Assembly (NCBI GenBank): GCA_030272155.1
Contig: CP126191.1
Coordinates: 10,969,001 to 11,033,000 of the forward strand
DNA from: Tetradesmus obliquus
Lineage: Eukaryota; Chlorophyta; Chlorophyceae; Sphaeropleales; Scenedesmaceae
Length of the DNA stretch: 64,000 bases
Direction of reading: 5' to 3'
The notes below the pieces were generated by a model. The model ran no database searches. It was not told the origin of the DNA and worked only from the letters and a program-made list of their open reading frames with translations. The position numbers and the translations under genes are program-made. The first letter of the stretch is position 1. The number at the start of each line of letters is the position of its first letter. This document shows, in pieces, positions 24,701 through 38,608 of this stretch.

Positions 24701-27700
24701 CCCAGACACGCTCAGCAGCGGCATCTCCACCACAGCAGCCTGGCGCAGCAGCAGCGGCAGCAGCAGCAGCAGCAGCGCGGCGGCAGTTTGACAGACAGCA
24801 AAAGAATCAGACACATGCGTTGAGCAGTGATAAACTGTTGCCAAGTAGCAGCCCGCAGTGCAGCTGGATGTCACGGCAACACCAACAGCACATGCCTTGT
24901 TGTGGCAGCAGACGCCACGTCGTACGGCACTCAGAGAAGCCACATGACTGCACACTGTATTGCACATGCAAAGAAGAGCCGCTGTGCCCCACCTGCGATG
25001 CGTATGTGCCGTCTGCAAGCACTGCCGGCCGTTTGCTGCCGCCCATGGAGGCTGCTGACGGCAGGCTAGCGGGGGCGTCCTTGGCGGCTGCTGTGTCAGC
25101 ATCATCCTCTGCAGGTGCGGCGGCAAAGGCGGCAGAAGCAGCAACACAAGCACAACAAAGGCAGTAAAAGCCAGCCCTGCAGCGAAGAAATGACTTGCAA
25201 CAGCGTTCTTGCAAGCCAACAGCCAGATGCTCGAGCACAAGTGCGCACAGATGCTGATGCGGAGGGCCACGATAGCAGATCACATTACGATCAGCGTTGT
25301 GTCAGCTGCCGCGCCCACCTGACTCCAGCTGCAGCAGCGGCAGCGGCCCCAGCCCAGCGGTGATGACGCCCAGGGCCGCCTCCACCTCCTCCCTGCTGGC
25401 ACTGTACTCGCCCAGCACCCACAGCGCACAGCTCACCTGACGCAGCGGGGGGCAGGGCAGCAGAGATTACAATTAGTGCAACAGGCTGGAGTAGGATTAA
25501 AGGACTTCCACGCAGGGCAGTGGCAGGGCAGCAGATATAGCTGTTAGCGTAAGGTTGGAATGGGGTCCTAGGATGCAACTCATAGTTGGCTGCCAGCAGG
25601 CGCTGTGTGGAAGCTGCTGCATTCCAAAGATCTGCCAAGCTCATGCGCTGGCACATGTGTCATGCGCGCCGCCTGCGCATCTGCTGTGCGCCATGCAGCG
25701 CAGTTCTGCAAAGCGGCTGCAGCAAGGCTGCTTTCATTGCTACTTCAGCCTGACCACCGCATCGCGCGGCCTGCGCTCACCACGCGGCTGGCGCGTATGC
25801 TGGGGAAGGTGTCTGCCAGTCGCTCCAAGATGCTGGGGCGCAGCGCGGGATGCGTCTCGCAGATCTCACGCACGAAGAACACCACGTCCAGCGCGCTCGA
25901 CACCTGGCGGCGGCAGCAGCAGCGGTGGCAGGACAGAGAGGCAGTGTCAGAAGAAGAGCAGCAAATCGTTTGCGTGCAGCCTGCGGTCCCTGCTGGCGCA
26001 GGAGCTGTGCAAATGGCGACCTGGCCGAACACAGCAGCCGCCAGCAGCATACAGTGCCCTACCAGGGCAGCAGTGCTGGCAGCACGTAGCATATCACCAA
26101 CCAGTGCAAGCTCAGCTGCCAGCTGCCTTGCCGCCCTCACACGGGTGACCTGGCCGGTTTGGGGGCCCGATGACAGGCCTATGGGCAATTGGAAAACACA
26201 ACCTGGTCAAAGCATGGACCGCTGGTCCTGTCTGCAAGCACCACCACCACGTTCCCCCCTCACCAGCGGGTCTCCCAGGAAGTCCATGAGCAGGTGCACC
26301 ACGCTGGCCGCCACCTCGGGGAACTTGACCGCGCAGGAGTGGATGGCGGCCACCAGCATCTGGCGGTACTCAGGGCCGCGCTCGCTGTCAGCGGACTGCG
26401 TGCGCATGATCTCCTTCTTGAGCACCATCACCACCTGCGGCACAGGGTTGGGAATGCAAGGCAGTTGAGTGTGTGCATAGTCTACGTCTTGAGCACCATC
26501 ACCACCTGCGGCAACAGGATGTACAGGTGGAGAGCAGTGGGACCAGCATTGCCAGCGCAATTAGAGGCGTATGGTGGGTTTTGTGTAGTGCCAGAGCGCG
26601 GCAAGCAGGGAGGGCCGGCAAGACATACGCGCAGCTGCGTACAGCGCATGTGTGGGGGAGGACTTGCTGCCTACCACACGCCCTGGCACCACCCTGGCAG
26701 CAGCAGCAGGTCAGATTACAAACCACATACACCACAGGAAAGCACACCAGCTGTTGCAGGTGCTGCTAAACACAGCAGCTGCCAGCTCACCTCATCAATG
26801 TTGCGTGGTGTGAGCAGGTCCAGCGTGATGTCCAGCGTCTTACGCCGGATGTCCAGGTTGGGCGACGACAGCGCGCGCAGCACGTCAAGCAGCTGCTCCT
26901 GTGGGGGTGAGGGGTGCAGGGTGGCGCACCAGCACATGCAGGCAGACAACAGAGGGGTGTGAGTACATGGAGATCAGGTTGCAGAGCTGGCTGAGCGCAC
27001 CACACTACACACCTGCCTGTCTGCTGGTGCCCCCACAACACACACCCGCAGCACCACATGCAGCACAACCTCCCAGTCACTCACACCGTTCTTCCCTCGC
27101 CTGCCCCAGCCCCGCAGTGCAGCACTCCACTCCAAGCAGCACAGTCCGGCTCAGCCCACACACGCCGCACCTGCATCACGTCCCTGTGCTTGTCCTTGAG
27201 CTCCTGCAGCCTGTCCAGCACGATGAGCTTCACGTTGTTGTCGCTCTGGGCCACCAGCAGCTGGCAGTAGCAGTTGGCGGCGGCCCGCACCGCAGTGGGC
27301 GCCTGGCTGAGGCTGGTCAGCGTCACCGCGCACTCGTAGGTGACGGCCGCGCTGGGCGACTGCAGCAGCGCCAGGATGATCTTTATGTACTTGCCCTTGG
27401 CATCAGGCTTGGTGCGGCACACCTGGGAAACGCAACACGGCAGGCAGGCAGGCCAGGATTAGAAGCACATGTCAGCCGTGCAAAACAGCCCGCTGTGGTG
27501 TGTCAGCTGCATGCAAGCGTGTGCTTGAGCACATAGAACAGCTAGTCAGCAGCGAGCGCGCATCCTTCCACTGCACCAGAGCGCTGCGACTGCTGGCAGG
27601 CGCAGAGCCCATGCCGGCATGCTGCTGCTTGCAACACGGTGCGCGTCTGCAGCTGCTGCTGCGGTGGCTGGTTCCCGCCCTGTGCGCCAGCCAATTATGC

Positions 27701-29935
27701 AGCCAGGCTGCAACAGTCTGCGCATCAGCAGCTGCGCTGCGCAGTGCCCCCGCCAGGCCTGACTCACGATGCCGATAAGCTCCAGCACTGCCATCTGCTG
27801 TGCGCCTGCCCCAGCTGTACGCCTGTTCCTAACCCTGCCGTGCAGCTGGCCCCAACCCAGCTGTGCGCCTGCCAAAATCCATTCACGCAGCCGCCCCTGA
27901 CCCAGCCGTGCAACCGTTCTCAACCCCGCTGTGCGCCTGCCCTCAGCCCACTCACGATGCGGATGAGCTCCAGCACTGCCATCTGCAGGATGTCGCCCCA
28001 CACCGCCAGCTGGTCCAGGTGCTCAAACAGGTACTTCACAGCACGCTCCTGCAGGGAGGCAGCAGCAGCAGCACGCAAGCGTGAGGTGCACGCAGGCGAG
28101 CTGCAAATCAGCAAGCTGTGCGAGGAGCCATGAGGTTCCTCCTGGACTGTTGCTGCCGCGGTCAAGCTTATTTCTGCAGCTGCTGAGGAGCTGCCCTCAT
28201 GCAGTCCTGCCTATGCAGCTCGCGCCCACATGGCTGCGGCAACCGCCCCGACTGCTGTCGCCACTGCTGCTGCTGCTGCTGCTGCTGCTGCGGGCTGCAG
28301 CGTGCCGCACCTGGCTGTGCTGCGTGAGCAGCATGAGCGCGTTGCGCTTGGCTGACACGTCCTGCTCCTGGCCCAGGAAGCGCTCGATGAGCTCGTCCGC
28401 GTCAGGCACCAGCAGGTCGCCCTTGGGCAGCTTGCACAGCGCGCTGATGGCCAGCACCGCGTTGCGACGCACGTAGCTGTGCCTGCGGGGCGCAAGGCCA
28501 GCGCGGTGAAGAGCGCGTGAGATGCTATAAATATCAGCACACAGTTGTTGCTATTGCTGGTGCTCTGCATCTTGCAACGCTGCGACACGCACAGCGGTGG
28601 AGTTGCATTACAGCGCACCACTTCCACAGCTTGCTGCTGCGCTACTGCGCTACGGCCACTGACTGCTGGCTGCGCCACTGCCTGCTTCTCCCACACACCA
28701 GCACACCAGCATCTCTTCGCCTAGCCGCACCTGTGCTCCAGGTTGGCCAGTATGGAGGGCACCAGCCCACCCCCAGCCCCACATACACATGCTTTCCACT
28801 GCATCTCGTTGCTGCCTGCCCCCGCAGCACCACTGCATGGCCGGTACCAGCACGGCAGCTGCTGCCCCCCACCTGTGCTCCAGGTTGGCCAGTATGCTTG
28901 GCACCAGCGGCTCCAGGATCTCTTCCTCACGGATGCGGCACAGGAAGCGCAGCGTGACGCCGCGGATGTACTCGTTGGGGTGCTGCAGGTTGTTGCGCAG
29001 GTTCTGGCAGATGAGGATCTGCGGGGGAGCGGCACCGGGCGAGACGCAAGGGGCGTGGTAGTGAAGCGGAGCAGCAGCAGCAGCGAGGGGCACTACTATG
29101 TACATACAAGCTGCTGTACGAGAGCACTAAGCACGTGGGACTGCCACCGAATAGCAAGCCTAGTTCCGCTTGTTGTTTGACTGCGTGCTGCAGAGCACGA
29201 GCACACCACTGCTGGCACTACCAGCCACCAGCTGCTGCGTACAGCTTGAAAACGCTGCGCAGTCATTGTGTTGTTGCACTGCTTGCACAGCAACACAGCT
29301 GAAGAGTACTTGCTGCAACTCTGCACTGGCATGTTGCACTGATGCGGTGCTGGCGCGACTTCTGCATCTGCAAACGGTGCCGGTGGATGTTTTGATCGTC
29401 AGCTGGCGCTGCCAGCCAACTGCGGCATGCTGATCAGCTCTGGGAGGTGCGCTGCGGCAGTGTAGTGCTGTACTCCGCCTTGCACTGCTGCTGCAGCTGG
29501 CACTGCTACGAGGTCCTGCTTTTTGGGTGCAGCCACACTGCTGTACGCACCATCTCTGGCAGCACTTTGCCTGCAGAGTCCGTCTTCTCGATTGCTTCCT
29601 GCAGGATCAGGGCAGCAGCAGCAGGTCAGCACAGCGCTGCTTGTTGGTGCTCTGCTGCACCACTCCTGCCTTGCAGGCGCTAGATTTGCACTTACCAGGT
29701 ACAGAAGCAGCAGTTTCTGCACGGTATGGTCCTCTGACGGCAGCACATAGCGCACGATGGTGATGAACAGCTGTGGTAACTGCTCCCCACTAAGCAGCAG
29801 CACTATTGCCTTCTGCATGGCCAGGATCTTCTGCTCCGTATCACTGCCCTCCAGTGCCTCCTTGATCTCGCTTGCTGTCGACTGTTTATCATTGTAAATC
29901 AGCATAGAGCAGCTGCGTTCTGTTGCGTTCGCCAT
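21675..29935 (-). CDS. COPB1: Coatomer subunit beta (beta-COP), COPI vesicle coat
   Basis: Eighteen exons on the minus strand, 5' to 3': 29935-29696, 29598-29551, 29018-28873, 28482-28311, 28048-27956, 27422-27171, 26898-26791, 26434-26264, 25903-25781, 25436-25319, 25108-24993, 24739-24646, 24375-24152, 23860-23678, 23373-23204, 22897-22771, 22383-22201, 21959-21675. The product is 950 aa, close to the usual length of about 950. It is recognised along its whole length: the N-terminal adaptin-type solenoid ([54 protein letters not shown]), the DGTY and GDFFLG linker region, and the C-terminal appendage ending [12 protein letters not shown]. Beta-COP is part of the heptameric COPI coat on Golgi membranes. 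Five introns or flanks carry copies of adjacent exon edges, listed separately. It converges on ALS; its 5' end faces the PRMT1 3' end. Confidence 0.96.
22862..23030 (-). repeat. Duplicated acceptor and start of coatomer exon 16
   Basis: The 5' part of exon 16 with its acceptor (22862-22903) is repeated at about 22988-23030 inside the preceding intron, about 127 bp away. The copy reads [13 protein letters not shown] with an intact CAG acceptor. The flanking GGCAGGCAG-rich sequence and a GACACACAGGTAGG-like piece are repeated too, so the unit extends beyond the exon. Confidence 0.88.
24037..24190 (-). repeat. Duplicated end and donor of coatomer exon 13
   Basis: The last 40 or so bases of exon 13 with its GT donor (24149-24190) recur, diverged, at 24037-24078 within the following intron, 112 bp away. 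The copy still encodes [10 protein letters not shown] followed by gtgacg. Confidence 0.88.
26417..26516 (-). repeat. Duplicated acceptor and start of coatomer exon 8
   Basis: A 25-bp block covering the acceptor and first codons of exon 8 (26417-26441) is repeated exactly at 26487-26511 in the upstream intron, 70 bp away. Both copies present a CAG acceptor before VVMVLK. Confidence 0.88.
27760..27995 (-). repeat. Duplicated end and donor of coatomer exon 5
   Basis: The exon 5 end (MAVLELIRI plus gtgag, at about 27951-27990) has a diverged copy at about 27764-27800 reading MAVLELIGI plus gtgag. Between them are several further CTGTGCGCCTGCC-type units, so the intron looks built from tandem pieces with an overall period near 185 bp. 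Confidence 0.85.
28728..28907 (-). repeat. Duplicated end and donor of coatomer exon 3
   Basis: The exon 3 end (LANLEH and the donor, 28870-28907) is copied at 28728-28765 inside the following intron, about 142 bp away. The copy keeps SILANLEHR in one frame and a GT donor. Confidence 0.88.
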
Positions 29936-31286
29936 TGTGTCCCCAGCTGCTTGATCAGCCCTAGTGGCACGAACAAATACGCTTTGAGGACAGATCAAAC
30001 TCTATACACCGGTCTTCATACTGCAAAGGCCATGCAGGTTGTCTGTTGACAGCAGCAGGCACTCAACCGAACTTAGCAGCACACTTCTGTTCCCAACACG
30101 CGTCTTGCCGCCATCCATCAAACGCAAATACGGACACGCACCTACTCAACGAGCAGTAGGAGCAATACCTGCTGTCAGCTGGGCTCTGTCACATAACTTG
30201 CCCTGCCCCCTCTGAGGGGACTAACAGTGTCCTCCTCTGAGGAGGCCTGGCCTGCCGCTTGAATTGCTGTTCAATGTGCAGCATACGTTGATCCTTGATT
30301 TGTCCTTGCAATTGATTGCACATTATTTGATTTAATTTGCTAGCCTCATCAATAAGCAGCAGGCTGTTTTTGCGCAAGAAGCAATTGTGCATGCCATGAA
30401 CAGTGACGATGACGCTACCTATTGAGAGCTCCTGCTGCTATACACGCTTACGCCGCCTGGTTGCATTTGTTTGAATTACAAACTGGATGGCACAGCTGAC
30501 TCACAAACCAGTGTCTTGCATGGCACAGCTGACTCACAAACCAGTGTCTTGCATGGCACAGACAAACACACAGACACATTCAGTGAGATGGCTCAATACA
30601 TATTCTGCTGCCCTGGAGACCTGCTGGTATCATACCATGCCATGTGCGGCCCTGCCACTCATACAAAGAAAACCACCTAAAAGGCCGCGCACGAACAAAA
30701 CTGCTGCAGTCCAGGTGCGCTACAGCTGTGCACACCGAGTGCTAGTCAGCACAGTGAACCTGGCTCCTAGCCAGCCAGCTGGCTGCTGCAGCAGCAGGCT
30801 GATGACAAGCATCATGCAAGCCGACAGCCGCAATGCTCACCGCTGCTGACCAGAGGAGTAAACAGGTGACAACCGCAGGTTCACACCACCGAACTGCAGA
30901 CGTCAGTCATGTGCAGCAGCTGCAGACCGTGTCTAGAAACACCACTGCCCCTGCTGCTGTCACCGCACCGTGCACAGGTAGTTGATTCACCGATACCACG
31001 CCTGTCACAACACCAGCAGTGTGAAACCATAAAATCATGCATTACACAAAACATATCCTGCTCAGTAACAGCACTCATACACGTTTGAACATCACAACCC
31101 ACAAACTGCATGACAACCAGCACCCATGCTGCAGGCATGGTGCTTTCTAGGACTGCACGTGGGAGCACGGCAGCAACCAGCACTTGCCAATACAATCACA
31201 ACAGCCCGACATACATACAACCCCCACGCAGCTGCGAGGCGGTCACCAGCTGCCGCCCTAGCGCAGGCCCAGCCAGACCAGCAGCA
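29936..31286. other. Intergenic between beta-COP 5' end and PRMT1 3' end
   Basis: About 1.35 kb. It should contain the beta-COP promoter and the PRMT1 3' UTR. At 30240-30375 there is a markedly A+T-richer stretch with a minus-strand open frame of 67 codons (30392-30189) that is unusually polar and of normal complexity. I could not assign it or find splice partners. A 33-bp tandem repeat lies at 30487. Confidence 0.4.
30487..30561 (+). repeat. 33-bp tandem repeat, 2.3 copies
   Basis: Units starting ATGGCACAGCTGACTCACAA begin at 30487 and 30520, with a partial third at 30553. The two full copies look identical, suggesting recent origin. It is intergenic. Confidence 0.92.
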
Positions 31287-34705
<3,419 letters not shown>

Positions 34706-34918
34706 CTTGTTCAGTTGCTTTTGAGTAAAGCTAGTGAGATGTGATGATAACCCGCGTGCACACGGGCGTCGGGACAAGCTCAGGCGTCTGGTAGCAGCTG
34801 CAGTACAGTGCCGAGCATGCAACATCACGAAACGCAAGGCTGTGCGGCGTGTTCCTTAGCAGGACTTCGAGCAGCAGAATGTTACCCGAGCAGTCACTGA
34901 CACTGTCAGTAACAAGGT

Positions 34919-35998
34919 TTAGTCATCCGCCATGCTGCTGCCCTGCTGCTGCCCTGCTCCCTGCTGCTGCTGCTCAGCAACTGCAGCAGCAAGCAAAGCC
35001 TCAAGCTGCAGCGGCTGCCGCCTTGCCTGCCACTGGAACAGCACTTTGGTGTACACATCTGCCCGCCCTCGCCGCTGGTTAGCAGGGCCCTCATACGCCA
35101 GGTCTGCGCCTGCAGGGCTGCCACCAGCATTGAACAGCAGCCCCCCGGCGCGTATGCTGAAGCGCAGCAGGCGGCCCGGCCGCAGCAGCTTGGGCCCCAT
35201 CTGCTGCACAAACTCCTGCGGCAGCCTGGCAGCAGGCGATGTGTGGTGCAGCACAGGCAGGGCAGTCCACAGGGTGGCCAGGTCAGTGCCCCAGCACATT
35301 CGCGAGGTGCTTGCGCAATATGCTTGCATCGGTTTGCAGGCATGCATGCACATGCAGCATATGCCTGCTGCTGGCTCCGTGGCACCCCACTGCAGCGCAC
35401 AGTGCATCGACCCGCTGCAGCCAGGCTATTGGGACAGAGACCATGAAGCACCAGCCTTCTTGCCGCGCACCTGCCCAGCACCACTGGCGGCTCGTCTGCA
35501 GTGGCCACGCCGTCTGTGGGCGGGCCCTGGTATGCCAGCACCAGCTGCTGGAACTCCGGCACCACACCGTCACCATCGGTGTCCTGCAAGCCGCAGCAGA
35601 CACCATGTGTTATGCTAGACGAGCAGCAGGCGCAGCAACTCCTGGTGCAGAGCCAAGCAGGAGTACAGTATGGTGGTGCTCCATGCTTCCGCATGCACGT
35701 TTCCACAGCATGTAGGACGTCGCTGACAAGCACACACAGTAACTGCCAAGCACTGCCATGTGTATGCCAGGCACAGCCAGGCCACCTGCCATCTCCTGGC
35801 GGCCTGCAATATGGCATGCGCCCTAGTCTAGCCAGCTGCTGCCACCCGAAGCACCCCTCGCCCCCCGCCTCACCAGCAGGTATCTGCTGCAGCCAGCGTC
35901 CTTCCACAGCAGCGCCAGCGGCGTGCAGCCGCCCCCTTGGCTGTAGTGGCCCTCCACATGCCGCAGGTACACGCCGTCCTGCACGTAGCCGGGGCAGC

Positions 35999-36033
<35 letters not shown>

Positions 36034-37894
36034 GCTGCGCCTGCTCGCGCAGCAGCTGCAAGGCCGTCTGGCGTGGCGTGCCAGTAGGGCAGCAGCTTGA
36101 ACCTGCGGCAGCACACGGCAGGGCAGGAGGGGCAGCACAGCAGAGCCGAAGCGCGCAACGTCACACCAATGCCGACTGCGCACAGCGCAGCGTAGTACGA
36201 ATTAATACAAGAACTGCGTTGTTAGTGCAGACATACTAGTTGGCATTTTGTAAGACCGTGGATAACAAACGTCAGCTGACTTGACAGCTGGCGAAGCGCA
36301 CCTGTGTGGGTGGCTAGGCCCGGGATCACCACCATCCAGGCTCCAGCTGCTGCTGCTGCTGCTGCTGCTGCCCACCTCCTCCTGCAGCTTAGAGGCCAGC
36401 CAGAACAGCCGGAACTCCGCGCAGCAGTCCACCAGGCTATAGCCGCGCCACGCAAGCACGTCTTGGATGAAGAAGGTGCAGCCGCCGCTGCTGCTGCTAC
36501 TGCTGCTGCCGTTTGCACTATGCTGCTGCGGTTGGCTGGGGGTGCTTTCGCCGGCAGGCGCCATGTCTGCATCCATGCCTACTCGCTGCTGCTGTTGCTG
36601 ATGATGCTGATGCTGTATGCGCTGCTCCTGCTCCTGCAGTATGCAGTCCAGCACGCAGTAGCAGGACTCGCCGCCGCTGGTGCCGGGGCCACCGCCCGGC
36701 AGCTTGCTGGGGAAGCGCAGCAGCAGCGCACCTGTGCGGCTGCGTGCATATGTGTAATTACTGCAAAGGCAGGGTGCAGCGCACAGCGGCAGGCAGGACA
36801 GAACATTGCAGCATATGAGGTTGTCAACAGAAGTCATGACAGGCAAGAGTAGCTTGTTGCAGCACACATCATAGACGCGTGCAAAGCTGTGGTTGTGATT
36901 GCTCAGTGACAATGCAAGCATCTAGCGTTTTGGCATTGGGGGCTGCTGCTGCTGCTGCGGTGGTCAGTCTCATGTTCGAGAGTGCATCGCAAACAGGCAG
37001 TGCTGGTGAGCAGCGACTGTGCACACAGCCAGCTACACCACATGCACAGCTGCCAGGGCAAGCTGCTAGTCACGTTGCCTTGCAGCAGCTGCAGCTGGGC
37101 TGCTGCGCTCACCCTGTGCTGATGACCAGGCAGCGCTTGCCCTCAGGGCGAGGCATCACCAGCCTGCAGCAGCAACACAAGGCCAGCATGCAGTGCACTT
37201 GGCGACTTTGATCTGTCAAGCAGCGCCATGCATTTGACTGATGGGAGTTTCACTCTCTGCCCACCACAGCTGCAACTACTGCTGAGTTCATGTAGGTACA
37301 ATGGTCAACTGTTGAGCGAGCAAACATGAATCAGCCAGCATGCTCTGCCTAAAACTGCTGCCTCCTGCTGCTGCTGCCGCCCCTCACCAACTGCTGCCCA
37401 GGTCCTGCGGTATGTCGCTCATCCACTCCGGCTGCATCAGCTGCCGCGCAAAGTAGGTTTTCATCATGGAGCCGCCCAGCTGCAGCGGGTTGACGCCATC
37501 CATGCCATACAGCTGCGTGTCCTGCGGCAGCTCCTGCTGCTGCTGCTGCTGCTGTCCGCGGCGCCTGTGCCGTTGCTGCTGTCTGTTCTGCGGTTGCTGC
37601 TGTGTATATTCGTGCATTGCCTCAGCATCATCCTGCGAGGTTCATGTTGGTGAACAGCATTGTGCCGTCAGCAAGAGCAGACGCCTGTGCTTGTATGCCG
37701 TGCTTGCAAGCCCACCATGCGGATGCCTGTTTCACCTCACCCACCTGCATGGCAGCCAGGGCCAGAGTCCTGAGCTGCTGCACCTTGTCCTCACGAGCAT
37801 TCTTCTGTCTGTCAAGCGCCTGCGCTCGTCGTTTCTGTTGGAAGCTGGTGTAAGCACTGCTGCTGCCCTCCTTGGCAGCAGCTCGTCGGCTCAT
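34919..37894 (-). CDS. SNUPN: Snurportin-1 (m3G-cap snRNP import adaptor)
   Basis: Seven exons on the minus strand, 5' to 3': 37894-37745, 37632-37388, 37163-37113, 36760-36302, 36102-35874, 35583-35471, 35225-34919 (517 aa, longer than the about 360 aa of animal proteins). Snurportin carries trimethyl-capped spliceosomal snRNPs into the nucleus with importin beta. Residues about 15-45 are a basic importin-beta-binding-like helix (FQQKRRAQALDRQKNARE). The cap-binding domain is recognised by QLMQPEWMSDIPQDLGSSW, VMPRPEGKRCLVIS, GNYTYARSRTGALLLRFPS, YCVLDCIL, VLAWRGYSLVDCCAEFRLFW and FKLLPYW. The extra length comes from Gln, Ser and Ala runs and a longer C-terminus. It lies head to tail with PRMT1 (213 bp apart) and divergent from the NEK kinase. 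Confidence 0.9.
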
Positions 37895-38608
37895 GGCCTG
37901 CGGCTGGAGCTGCTTTTAAATGTATCTTATTTAGATTACCTTGAGGTTATGTGGGCATGAGCAGGCAATGGGCTAGCGCTCACGACCCGGAGCTGCTTAC
38001 AGTTTGGGCGGTGAGCTTTGATACGAACTGATCACAGCTATGTAAGGAGGGTACTGGTGGCATTTTCTAATGCTGTTCTCAACACAAGAAAGGTTCAGCA
38101 ATTGGTAATGGTGGTGTAGGCCTGGCCCTCCTGTGGCAAAACCCATCATGGGTTTGACATGGCATGTCGAGCCCTGACGAAGGCCCCTTGAGTATAAGCA
38201 AGTGATACACTGCTCGGCTAACTAAATCTAGCACCATCAGAAAGTTGCTGCTGCGTCGACGTCTTGCACCTTCGGTACACAGCTGACACCTCCTTCCAGG
38301 CTGGTGCAAGGATATAAGCAGCAACTCGGTGGCTTCACGACAGCTGTGGTTGCATCAAATATGAACGTGAAATGATATAGAATTGCCATCAACCTATCAC
38401 CTTAGTAAAAGGTATAGGCGTGGCGCACTGCGGGCACTCAACAAGTCTGGTGCCCAGCTTTGACTCAGCTGCTGCTGTGCGCGGCGGCAGCATCAGCATG
38501 GCACGATCTGCAGACCGCTTGGTAGGTGCCAGCATTGTCAGCAACATACTATCCATGCAAGTGTCAGCAAACCAGTGACCACAGCTGCTTGACATCTGCA
38601 AACATTGT
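37895..38608. promoter_or_regulatory. Divergent intergenic region between SNUPN and NEK kinase
   Basis: About 710 bp separate the two start codons on opposite strands, so it must contain both promoters. The stretch 37910-38060 is A+T-richer than its surroundings. No clear TATA box was identified. An open minus-strand frame at 38389-38880 is a shadow without recognisable domains. Confidence 0.45.

Noticed and set aside
34906-36183. Minus-strand open frame of 425 codons
   Set aside because: It runs through snurportin introns and mixes frames; the exon model with phase-consistent GT-AG introns explains the conserved parts.
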